Assembly: GCA_015060685.1 (NCBI GenBank)
Contig: SUXZ01000008.1
Coordinates: 48,864 to 112,863, forward strand
Origin: Mediterranea massiliensis
Lineage (GTDB): Bacteria; Bacteroidota; Bacteroidia; Bacteroidales; Bacteroidaceae
DNA length: 64,000 nucleotides
Direction of reading: 5' to 3'
The notes beneath the pieces are model-generated. The model was not told where the DNA came from. It saw only the letters and a list, made by a program, of their open reading frames with translations, and did not search any database. Position 1 is the stretch's first letter. The number at the start of each line of letters is the position of its first letter. Shown here in pieces: positions 40,060 to 47,337 of the stretch. The position numbers were made by a program, and so were the translations under genes.

Positions 40060-40419
40060 ATGCTTTATTTTTTCTTAATTATTTTGATGGTGTGTGTATC
40101 GGTACTGATGTGCCTCATTGTGTTGATTCAAAAGTCTAAGGGAGGCGGTCTTGCATCAGGTTTTGCATCATCAAACCAAATTATGGGTGTACGTAAAACA
40201 GCAGACTTCTTGGAAAAGACAACTTGGACATTGGCTGCTTTGATGGTTATCATCAGCGTAGTTTCTGCCTACACCATCCCTTCTAAGAATGTTGTAGAAC
40301 AAAGTGCCATTATGAAACAGGCTCAGGAAGAGGCTGCAACCAATCCTTATTCTATGCCGATTGGTACAGAGGCTCCTGCATTGGAAATGCCTGAAGCAGC
40401 AGGCGATTCTGCAAACTAA
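40060..40419 (+). CDS. secG: Preprotein translocase subunit SecG
   Basis: A 119-residue inner-membrane protein with two helices (about residues 2-22 and 50-70) and the conserved loop LIQKSKGGGLASGFASSNQIMG between them. The C-terminal tail is longer than in E. coli. It supports SecYEG, whose motor SecA is encoded 20 kb away. A terminator follows. Confidence 0.96.
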   Translation: MLYFFLIILMVCVSVLMCLIVLIQKSKGGGLASGFASSNQIMGVRKTADFLEKTTWTLAALMVIISVVSAYTIPSKNVVEQSAIMKQAQEEAATNPYSMPIGTEAPALEMPEAAGDSAN

Positions 40420-40451
40420 TCATTAGGATTTAAAGACAAACCCAATAGTTA

Positions 40452-40484
40452 AGCGGGATTGCGCATACTGTTGTGCAATCCCGC
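40452..40484 (+). terminator. Terminator after secG
   Basis: Arms AGCGGGATTGCGCA and TGTGCAATCCCGCT (one G-T pair) with a 5-nt loop. It is followed by TGCTGTTTTAA. It lies across the frame that could extend the MFS gene upstream, which argues for the start at 40507. Confidence 0.85.
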
Positions 40485-40506
40485 TTGCTGTTTTAATACA
40501 ATAACT

Positions 40507-42168
40507 ATGACAACATCTACTAAAGTACAATCGACATTGCGCGATTCGGCCGCTTTGCGGTGGACAGCCTTGCTATTGTTGGCAATGGCTATGTTTTTTG
40601 CCTATATCTTTATGGACATTCTCTCTCCCATTAAAGATTTGATGCAATCTACTCGTGGTTGGGACTCAACAGCGTTCGGTACGATGCAGGGTTCCGAAAC
40701 CTTTCTGAATGTATTTGTATTCTTCCTGATTTTTGCCGGTATCATCCTCGACAAGATGGGCGTGCGCTTCACAGCCCTTCTTTCGGGCGTGGTAATGCTT
40801 GTAGGTGCCGCCATCAACTGGTATGCAGTGACCGAGGCATTCATGGGCAGCAGCCTGGAAACATGGTTCACCAACAACCTGAACTACATCCCCGGTTTCG
40901 ACGAGTTGGGCATCTCGCCCTTCTACTTGGGCATGCCGGCTTCGGCCAAGTTTGCCGCCGTGGGCTTTATGATATTCGGTTGTGGTGTCGAGATGGCCGG
41001 TATCACCGTCAGCCGTGGCATTGTGAAGTGGTTTAAAGGCCGCGAGATGGCCCTTGCAATGGGTTCCGAGATGGCCCTTGCCCGTTTGGGTGTGGCCACC
41101 TGTATGATCTTCTCGCCCATGTTTGCCCGTCTGGGTGGTGTGATAGATGTTTCCCGTTCGGTAGCTTTCGGTTTGGTGCTGCTCATGGTAGCCCTCATCA
41201 TGTTCATCGTCTATTTCTTCATGGACAAGAAGCTCGATGCGCAGACCGGTGAAGCCGAAGAGAAGGACGACCCGTTCAAGATCAGCGACTTGGGACAAAT
41301 CCTCACCAGCAGCGGTTTCTGGTTGGTAGCCCTGCTTTGCGTACTCTACTACTCGGCCATCTTCCCCTTCCAGAAGTATGCCGTTAACATGTTGCAGTGC
41401 AACCTTACCTTCACCGAGTTGTCGGCCGATTCGTTCTGGGCCACCAATACCGTTACCATTATCCAATACATCATCATGTTGGTAGTGGCAGCCGCCTCGT
41501 TCACCAGCAACTTCTGCAAGAACAAGCCGATGAAGTATGGTTTGCTGCTTGTGGCCGTAGTTGCTTTGGTCACCTTCTGCTACATGGGCTACATGCGTCA
41601 AAGTGCCGAAACCGTCTTTGCCGTCTTCCCCTTGTTGGCTGTGGGTATCACCCCAATCCTGGGTAATTACGTCGATCATAAGGGCAAGGCCGCATCCATG
41701 TTGGTACTCGGCTCGTTGTTGCTCATTGCCTGTCACCTGACGTTTGCCTTCATCCTCCCGTTGTTCCAGGGCAATGCCGTTGGCGGCGTGGTTGTTGCCT
41801 ACCTCACCATCCTTGTGCTTGGAGCCAGCTTCTCGTTGGTACCCGCTTCGTTGTGGCCCAGTGTGCCCAAGTTGGTCGATGCCAAGATTATCGGTAGTGC
41901 CTATGCATTGATATTCTGGATACAGAACATCGGCTTGTGGCTCTTCCCGATGCTTATCGGTAAGGTGCTCGATAAGACCAATCCTCAATTGGTGGAAGAT
42001 TTGAAGAATGGCGTTATCACTCCCGAACAGGCAGCCGTTTCTTACGACTATACCGCTCCGCTGGTCATGCTTGCCGGTTTGGGCGTAGCCGCCCTGCTTC
42101 TTGGCTTGCTGTTGAAAGTTGTTGACAAGAAGAAAGGCTTGGGATTGGAAGAACCCAACATTAAATAA
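40507..42168 (+). CDS. Major facilitator superfamily transporter
   Basis: A 553-residue inner-membrane protein with about 12 membrane helices, in two bundles of six separated by a charged loop (FMDKKLDAQTGEAEEKDDPF, about 230-250). I begin at ATG 40507 because the frame before it runs through the secG terminator. The motif LDKMGVRFTALLSG between helices 2 and 3 is a typical MFS loop. The family pattern suggests an anion or organic-acid carrier, but I cannot name the substrate. Confidence 0.9.
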   Translation: MTTSTKVQSTLRDSAALRWTALLLLAMAMFFAYIFMDILSPIKDLMQSTRGWDSTAFGTMQGSETFLNVFVFFLIFAGIILDKMGVRFTALLSGVVMLVGAAINWYAVTEAFMGSSLETWFTNNLNYIPGFDELGISPFYLGMPASAKFAAVGFMIFGCGVEMAGITVSRGIVKWFKGREMALAMGSEMALARLGVATCMIFSPMFARLGGVIDVSRSVAFGLVLLMVALIMFIVYFFMDKKLDAQTGEAEEKDDPFKISDLGQILTSSGFWLVALLCVLYYSAIFPFQKYAVNMLQCNLTFTELSADSFWATNTVTIIQYIIMLVVAAASFTSNFCKNKPMKYGLLLVAVVALVTFCYMGYMRQSAETVFAVFPLLAVGITPILGNYVDHKGKAASMLVLGSLLLIACHLTFAFILPLFQGNAVGGVVVAYLTILVLGASFSLVPASLWPSVPKLVDAKIIGSAYALIFWIQNIGLWLFPMLIGKVLDKTNPQLVEDLKNGVITPEQAAVSYDYTAPLVMLAGLGVAALLLGLLLKVVDKKKGLGLEEPNIK

Positions 42169-42180
42169 GGAATAACCATC

Positions 42181-42217
42181 GTGCCGAAAAGCGACGTTTC
42201 CGCGTCGTTTTCGGCAC
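42181..42217 (+). terminator. Long hairpin after the MFS gene
   Basis: Arms GTGCCGAAAAGCGACG and CGTCGTTTTCGGCAC (one bulged G) around a short loop, 12 bp after the MFS stop. It lacks a good T run but is the first strong structure downstream. Confidence 0.65.
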
Positions 42218-42256
42218 GTTGCAGCAGCCTTCCGAAAAGGTTAAACCTGCTGCCCC

Positions 42257-42318
42257 AAAACATTAAACCTTTTTGCCCAAAAGGTTAAACCTAATAGGCA
42301 AGAAGGTTTAATGTTTTT
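42257..42318. repeat. 21-bp inverted repeat with T tail, TTAAACCT motif
   Basis: Left arm 42257-42277 (core ACATTAAACCTTTTTGCC) pairs with right arm 42297-42318 (core GGCAAGAAGGTTTAATGT) with one mismatch and about 19 nt of loop. The loop holds a further GGTTAAACC. The right arm ends in eight T residues, so it may be a terminator. The AGGTTTAA/TTAAACCT word also occurs just upstream at 42239. Confidence 0.7.
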
Positions 42319-42367
42319 TTTATGCCCTTTCCACCCCTTTTCCCAGCCATTTACACCTTATTATATA

Positions 42368-42390
42368 ATACGCGCACGCGCGTGCGCGCG
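42368..42390. other. Alternating purine-pyrimidine tract with 18-bp palindrome
   Basis: A 23-bp run with strict purine/pyrimidine alternation, nearly all CG and CA/TG steps. It contains the perfect palindrome CGCGCACGCGCGTGCGCG (42371-42388). Such a tract can adopt Z-DNA under negative supercoiling. It is very different in composition from the A/T-rich flanks. Confidence 0.7.
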
Positions 42391-42410
42391 AGGGGCGAAT
42401 CCTTGCTTCC

Positions 42411-42558
42411 GGAATCACGCGTGATTTACGCCGGATTCACGAACAATTGTTACCGAAATCACGCGCGATTTTCACCGACTTTGCGCACACTTTCTGAGAA
42501 AATCACGAACAAATCCGGCGACAAATACGCGCAAATCCGGCGCAATTTGCGCGTGATT
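42411..42558. repeat. AATCACG palindrome cluster
   Basis: Palindromes AATCACGCGTGATT (42413-42426, perfect) and AATCACGCGCGATT (42457-42470, one mismatch) alternate with GATTCACGAACAATTG-like and AATCACGAACAAATCC segments, the word AATCCGGCG (twice), and a CGCGCAAAT/ATTTGCGCG hairpin (42528-42553). No open frame is supportable here. Function unknown. Confidence 0.7.
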
Positions 42559-42608
42559 TTGGTGGCAGCATTTTAAGCCGTTTCCAAAGTATTAATACTT
42601 CACGTCCG

Positions 42609-42735
42609 AAGTATTTGTTCGTCAGCCGTAAAGTGTTTGTTCGTCAGGAATGAACTACCTATTCACAAATATAGCTTCGTGTGTTCATGAAGCTATATCT
42701 GTGAATCTACGAAGCTATATTTGTGGGCCTATGAA
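42609..42735. repeat. Two 22-bp-period repeats and a GAAGCTATAT hairpin
   Basis: AAGTATTTGTTCGTCAG (42609-42625) recurs as AAGTGTTTGTTCGTCAG (42631-42647), a 22-bp period. Then ATTCACAAATATAGCTTC (42661-42678) forms a hairpin with GAAGCTATATCTGTGAAT (42689-42706), one mismatch. The right arm recurs at 42711-42726 and partly near 42733, again 22 bp apart. This lies directly upstream of the ThiF-like promoter. Confidence 0.7.
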
Positions 42736-42751
42736 GCTACTAATGCAAATT

Positions 42752-42796
42752 CACACTTTTGTGTCACAGCATTTTGGAATACATATTCTACCTTTG
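42752..42796 (+). promoter_or_regulatory. Regulated promoter of the ThiF-like gene: CACAC-N4-GTGTC box plus -7
   Basis: The inverted repeat CACAC-TTTT-GTGTC (42752-42765) is centred at 42758.5. The -7 box TACCTTTG (42789-42796) is centred at 42792.5, 34 bp downstream. The ATG is 65.5 bp from the box centre. The same geometry occurs before two nearby genes. Confidence 0.75.
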
Positions 42797-42823
42797 TGGC
42801 GTTGAATTAAAATTTATTAGTAG

Positions 42824-43606
42824 ATGGAAGAAAGGTATATCCGTAATCGAATTTACCTCACGGAAGAGGAGCAAGAGAAAATCAAGCATGTGCGCATACT
42901 GTTGGGCGGTGCAGGTATTGGTAGTATCATTGCCGAGTGTGCTTTGCGCTTTGGCTTCGAAAGTATCACCATTGTCGATGGCGACCGTGTAGAGCGTAGC
43001 AACTTGAACAGACAGAATTACACCAATGGTGAAGTAGGTAAGTTCAAGGCAGAATCTCTTGCAAAGCGATTGTTGCGCATCAACCCCAAAGCGGATATTC
43101 GTTATCATAATACATTTATCGACCATGATAATGTTCGCGAATTGATAGAGGGCCATCAAATAGCAATCAATGCCTTAGACTTTAAGAGCGACATTCCGTT
43201 TGTGTTCGACCAAATATGCAAGGAACAAAACATTCCCGTGCTTCATCCCTATAATTTCGGTTGGGCCGGTTTCTTGACTATCGTTAAGCCGGATGGATAT
43301 CCCTTATCCGAATTGAACCCCAATCCCAAGAATTTCGAGTTGGAGATGGCACAATATGTTTCCCGATATGGACAATTCTGGAACATGCCTATAGCATGGT
43401 TGGATAAAGTTGTTACCTCTTATCGAAAAGACGGACTGGCACTTCCTCCTCCCCAGCTTGCTATAGCATCCTGGATTGCGGCTGCCTTTTGTGTAAACGC
43501 AATGTTTAATCTTGCCACCGGCCGCAAGGTGAAGTACTTCCCAAAATTCTTCTTCTCGTCGTTGATGAGCGAGAACGAGGATTATAACGGTGACTTCAAC
43601 TCATAG
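42824..43606 (+). CDS. ThiF/E1-like adenylyltransferase
   Basis: A 260-residue E1-superfamily protein. It has a Rossmann nucleotide site GGAGIGS (about residues 28-34), the acidic and arginine signature DGDRVERSNLNRQNY (about 52-66) and a helix GKFKAESLAKRLLRINP. These fit enzymes that adenylate a C-terminal carboxylate of a small protein or another acid. It lacks the paired CxxC zinc motifs of ThiF/MoeB and has no sulfur-carrier or ubiquitin-like partner nearby. It is convergent with, and overlaps by 6 bp, the LuxR-type regulator. The shared promoter box suggests control with the acyltransferase gene. Confidence 0.85.
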   Translation: MEERYIRNRIYLTEEEQEKIKHVRILLGGAGIGSIIAECALRFGFESITIVDGDRVERSNLNRQNYTNGEVGKFKAESLAKRLLRINPKADIRYHNTFIDHDNVRELIEGHQIAINALDFKSDIPFVFDQICKEQNIPVLHPYNFGWAGFLTIVKPDGYPLSELNPNPKNFELEMAQYVSRYGQFWNMPIAWLDKVVTSYRKDGLALPPPQLAIASWIAAAFCVNAMFNLATGRKVKYFPKFFFSSLMSENEDYNGDFNS

Positions 43607-44362
43607 GAGTTTGTAATTGGTGGCATAGGACAAAGCCTCGGTAATGCTCTTTACTTCCAATTTGGCAAAGAGGCGTTTCTTGTAGGTTTTGATTGTGTCG
43701 ATCGATTTGCACAGTTTGTCTGCAATGTCGTTCATAGTATATCCTTGCGAAGAGAGTCGCAGGATGTCACGTTCAACTTCAGTCAACACCATCGCTTCTT
43801 TCTTAGTCCATTTGTGAGTTTCCAAGGAGTATTCATAGAACCAACTTTCATCACCTTTCTTCATAACGATGTGTCCGGGTGTGTTTCTTGCCGACAAAGA
43901 TACAGTACATAATGCCAACCATATTCGTCCGTCTCTTGTCATTAACAGCGGAGTAAGGTTGTGGTTAATCAACCTTTTCTTCTTGCCGTTTATGAAATGG
44001 AAGTCGTAAGAAATGGTATATTGCACCCTTTCTTCGGGCGGAATGGTATTTGCCAATTGAAATCCGGCTTTATTAATCTCCAACAACATTTGCTGCTCTT
44101 TTTCGGGTACATGCTTTATGTAAAGGTCGTATCCAAATTCCTTAATTTTCTCGGCCGGTTCTCCACATAGCAGAGCCAGATTTTCGGAAACATACAGAAA
44201 GTCTTTTCGGAAATAGTCTATGATGTAAACACACTGATAAGTATTACGCGCAAATGCTTTAGCGGTATTGATTAGCAATTCCACATTTTCATATTCTTTA
44301 TCAGTGACGTTATACACCGAATTGGCTTCTATAAAGAAATCACCTTTGTTTGCCGCGGTCAT
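43601..44362 (-). CDS. LuxR-type transcriptional regulator with PAS-like sensor domain
   Basis: A 253-residue regulator. I start at the ATG at 44362 because AGGAGGG at 44369-44375 (minus strand) is an unusually strong ribosome site for this phylum; a longer frame to 44479 is unlikely. The N-terminal 110 residues look PAS-like (NTYQCVYIIDYFRKDFLYVSENLALLCG). The C-terminal 60 residues are a LuxR helix-turn-helix (LTEVERDILRLSSQGYTMN, then DTIKTYKKRLFAKLEVKSI). A minus-strand -7 box TACCTTTG lies at 44404-44411. It is divergent from the acyltransferase and is the obvious candidate to bind the CACAC-N4-GTG boxes. Confidence 0.88.
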   Translation of the reverse strand: MTAANKGDFFIEANSVYNVTDKEYENVELLINTAKAFARNTYQCVYIIDYFRKDFLYVSENLALLCGEPAEKIKEFGYDLYIKHVPEKEQQMLLEINKAGFQLANTIPPEERVQYTISYDFHFINGKKKRLINHNLTPLLMTRDGRIWLALCTVSLSARNTPGHIVMKKGDESWFYEYSLETHKWTKKEAMVLTEVERDILRLSSQGYTMNDIADKLCKSIDTIKTYKKRLFAKLEVKSITEALSYATNYKLL

Positions 44363-44514
44363 AATAAACCCTCCTGCTGTTTTTATAATAGAATTATTTT
44401 CAGCAAAGGTAGTGTGTAGCTTTCTAATAAACAAGTTTTTATGCAAAATAATGAAGTAATATTGTATTATACCTTTCAAATATTATAATTTGCATGGTTT
44501 GCAATTGAAATTAA

Positions 44515-44598
44515 CACACAATAGTGTGAATATTCTTGCGTGTGTTTATCTATCACACTTTTGTGTCATAACAATCAATCAGACTCCTAATAATTTTG
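44515..44598 (+). promoter_or_regulatory. Regulated promoter of the acyltransferase gene: two boxes plus -7
   Basis: Distal box CACAC-AATA-GTGTG (44515-44528, perfect inverted repeat) and proximal box CACAC-TTTT-GTGTC (44554-44567) have centres 39 bp apart. The -7 box TAATTTTG (44591-44598) is centred 34 bp after the proximal box. No -33 TTTG is seen, consistent with an activator-dependent promoter. Confidence 0.78.
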
Positions 44599-44625
44599 TT
44601 TACAGTAACTTAAAAGAACAAAATT

Positions 44626-45252
44626 ATGGAAAAATTAATTTATCAAAATCAGCATTATTCAATTTGGGAAAGTAAGAACGAGAACCTTTATGAGTTGGCA
44701 AAATTTATTGTTTATGAAAATTACAAGCATCACACTGGAAGTTTCTCTGAATCTGAAATGTGCAATGAAATAGAGCTTGTTTATCAAGAGGAGCTCTCAT
44801 ATTCGGAAAATTCTATCATTTACTTGGTACGAAATAAACATGATAAAATTATTGGTTCCATCCGTGTCTTTCAGTGGAATCGAAAACAAATGTTGCCTAT
44901 TCAAAGAATTTTTAATATTAATCCGTTGATACAGATTCATTCAGAGAAGCAGTATAATTATTGGCACATAGGACGTTTTGCTATCGATTCTTTTAGTGGC
45001 ATATCTACACTTTCGCTTTTTAAACAATTGATGGTTTATGCTATTCATCCCATAATAAAGACGGAGTATAGCTATATGATTGCAGAAACAGATAGTAAGT
45101 TGCTTAAGGTAATGAACGCCTTAGGTATAAAAACGGTTCAATTGGGAGATTCGGTCAATTATTTGGCTTCGGAAACAATACCCATCTGCTCCAGTCGAGA
45201 GGGACTTGAGTCTTTTTATAATAAGTATAAAAACTTCTGTTTGGCTTCGTAA
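44626..45252 (+). CDS. LuxI/FeeM-like N-acyltransferase (GNAT fold)
   Basis: A 208-residue protein with no signal or membrane segment. IYLVRNKHDKIIGSIRVFQ (about 65-83) and YWHIGRFAIDS (about 112-122) align by eye with the two conserved arginine motifs of autoinducer synthases (GxxRL and ELSRFAVD) and FeeM-type N-acyl amino acid synthases. YMIAETDSKLLKVMNALGIK (about 147-166) fits the last helix of that fold. The glutamate before SRF is replaced by histidine. It could join an acyl chain from acyl-ACP to an amine or amino acid. Base composition is A/T-rich. Product unknown. Confidence 0.7.
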   Translation: MEKLIYQNQHYSIWESKNENLYELAKFIVYENYKHHTGSFSESEMCNEIELVYQEELSYSENSIIYLVRNKHDKIIGSIRVFQWNRKQMLPIQRIFNINPLIQIHSEKQYNYWHIGRFAIDSFSGISTLSLFKQLMVYAIHPIIKTEYSYMIAETDSKLLKVMNALGIKTVQLGDSVNYLASETIPICSSREGLESFYNKYKNFCLAS

Positions 45253-45267
45253 TACAATAAAAGATTG

Positions 45268-45351
45268 TACACTTTTGGGTGAATTTTATTCTAAGCGATT
45301 CGTTATCACACAAAAGTGGACAAGGGTGAATATATATTAAGAATACTTTTG
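45268..45351 (+). promoter_or_regulatory. Regulated promoter of the transglutaminase-like lipoprotein gene: two boxes plus -7
   Basis: Distal box TACAC-TTTT-GGGTG (45268-45281) and proximal box CACAC-AAAA-GTGGA (45307-45320) are both imperfect but again 39 bp apart. The -7 box TACTTTTG (45344-45351) is centred 34 bp after the proximal box, and the ATG is 66.5 bp from the box centre. Confidence 0.72.
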
Positions 45352-45379
45352 CCATTGAATTTAACTAAATATTTTTGAT

Positions 45380-47320
45380 ATGAGATGTATTTTCCTTTTT
45401 CTATCTCTTCTTATCTTATCTGCTTGCACTCCACGCCCTATAACTCCAACTATAGAGGAAATATTGGAGGTGAATCCCTCACTTCAACAAGTGTTGGATT
45501 ATTGCCAGAATGATTCGCTAAAGTACGAGGCTGCAAAGTTCCTGATAAAGAACTTGCCCTATCATTACGGATATGAGGGAGAGGCACTGACCGACTATAT
45601 GCGCCTGTTCGAACTACACGGACAACATACGCTCTACCCCGAACAGGTGTTGGACTCCATCAAGAAAACATACGGTCCTTTCCGTATGCACGAACTGCGT
45701 GCCGTTAGCGATGTACACATCAGTCCCGAACTACTGATTGAAAACATCGACTGGGCATTCAAGGTGTGGCGTGAACAACCGTGGGGAAAGCATATCTCGT
45801 TCGATGTATTCTGTGAATATATCTTGCCTTATCGGGTAGCCGACGAGAGGTTGGAATCGTGGAGGGAATATGTATATAACAAGTATAATCCGTTGTTGGA
45901 CAGCCTGCGCACCCTGCCCGAAGCCGAAGACCCCATCCATGCAGCACGCATACTGATGGATACACTCCATAAAGGACCGATAAACTTTACCGGTCTGTTC
46001 TCGTTCGGTCCTCACTATGGTTACAAGTCGGTGGACTGGCGTTCGGGCAGTTGCAAGGACTTCACATGTTTGCAACTCTTCGTATTCCGCGCATTGGGTT
46101 TGCCCTGTAGTGAAGAGATTATGCTGATTCGCGGAAACGGTAATGTGGCGCACTATTGGAATGCGGTATTCGACAAAGAAGGGAACAGTTACTATTGTTC
46201 CATCCTTGACCCGACATCGGAATTGAAAGACCCCACCACAATGTGGGACCCGAAAGGAAAGGTCTATCGGGGAACGTTCAGCGTCAACAGGGAGATGATG
46301 CGACAGATGAATCGACCGAAAGAAGAAGTATATCCATCGTTCAGACATCCTTGCATGATAGATGTTACACCAATATATAGTGGCGAAAAGAATTGGCAAA
46401 TACGGATAGAAAAAGAACAACTGTACAACCGTCCCAAGCGTGGGGAACCGCTCTATCTCTGTGTACCTCGCTACATGGAGTGGGAACCGTTGGCATGGAG
46501 CAAATTCAATGGTAGGGAGGTAGTGTTTGATGATGTGGAAGGACAGGTTGTCTTTCGTCTGGCCACTTACGAAGAGGGAGCACTGAAATTACAGAGTGAC
46601 CCTTTCCTGTTGGAACGCGAAACGGGTGAGATACGTTTTTATCCGACAGGCGGCAAGGAGACAGAAGTGAAACTGCTGCATAAGTTTAACCTCTACTTTG
46701 AACCGTTTGTGCGACTGATGAATGGCGGAGTGTTCGAAGGCAGCAACGACCCGCATTTCATAACGAAAGATACATTACACTTAATAGAGTATATGCCGGA
46801 ACGGCTATGGAACGTGACAGGTACGCGAAATAATAAGTCATACCGCTATGTTCGTTTCTATGGTTTGGACGAAAGCCATTGCGACATTGCCGAGGCATCA
46901 TTCTATGAACATGCTTCAGATACCATCCCACTGAAGGGGTGTGTTATAATCAATCCGGGTGGTACACCTATCGACGATGAGCACCATCCGCGCAATGTGT
47001 TCGATGGCGACCCTTACACTTCGTTCAGTCATACCGATGCTTCGGGTGGATGGATAGGTCTTGACTTTGGCCGGCCAAGACAAGTGAAGAAAATCGTCTT
47101 TACAGCTCGTAACCGTGACAACTTCATCCGCACGGACGATGAATATGAACTGTTCTTTGCCGACAAGAATGGATGGCAATCGGCTGGTCGTACATGGCCT
47201 ACTTCAGATTCGTTGCTCTACACTGTTCCCGAAGGAACACTGCTCTACTTAAAAGACCACACACGAGGCAAAGAAGAACGCATCTTTGAATATAGAGAGG
47301 GGAAACAGGAGTTTTGGTAA
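45380..47320 (+). CDS. Transglutaminase-like lipoprotein with discoidin-type C-terminal domain
   Basis: A 646-residue lipoprotein (signal MRCIFLFLSLLILSAC). The middle part has a transglutaminase-type triad pattern: Cys in SGSCKDFTCLQLF (about residue 222), His in NVAHYWNAVFD (about 254), Asp in CSILDPTSE (about 275). The C-terminal part (about 490-640: FDGDPYTSFSHTDASG, WIGLDFGRP, KIVFTARNRDN) is a galactose-binding-like discoidin domain. It may act on surface peptides or glycopeptides. It shares the CACAC-N4-GTG promoter layout with the two genes before it. Confidence 0.85.
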   Translation: MRCIFLFLSLLILSACTPRPITPTIEEILEVNPSLQQVLDYCQNDSLKYEAAKFLIKNLPYHYGYEGEALTDYMRLFELHGQHTLYPEQVLDSIKKTYGPFRMHELRAVSDVHISPELLIENIDWAFKVWREQPWGKHISFDVFCEYILPYRVADERLESWREYVYNKYNPLLDSLRTLPEAEDPIHAARILMDTLHKGPINFTGLFSFGPHYGYKSVDWRSGSCKDFTCLQLFVFRALGLPCSEEIMLIRGNGNVAHYWNAVFDKEGNSYYCSILDPTSELKDPTTMWDPKGKVYRGTFSVNREMMRQMNRPKEEVYPSFRHPCMIDVTPIYSGEKNWQIRIEKEQLYNRPKRGEPLYLCVPRYMEWEPLAWSKFNGREVVFDDVEGQVVFRLATYEEGALKLQSDPFLLERETGEIRFYPTGGKETEVKLLHKFNLYFEPFVRLMNGGVFEGSNDPHFITKDTLHLIEYMPERLWNVTGTRNNKSYRYVRFYGLDESHCDIAEASFYEHASDTIPLKGCVIINPGGTPIDDEHHPRNVFDGDPYTSFSHTDASGGWIGLDFGRPRQVKKIVFTARNRDNFIRTDDEYELFFADKNGWQSAGRTWPTSDSLLYTVPEGTLLYLKDHTRGKEERIFEYREGKQEFW

Positions 47321-47337
47321 TAGATAACATTGCATAG

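Noticed and set aside
40459..40506. Longer N-terminus for the MFS gene
   Set aside because: It would run through the secG terminator hairpin and adds cysteine-rich sequence unlike a membrane protein start.
40666..41988. 440-codon minus-strand frame opposite the MFS gene
   Set aside because: Its His/Gln/Glu/Gly-rich composition is what the reverse of a biased membrane-protein gene gives; the plus-strand protein is clearly real.
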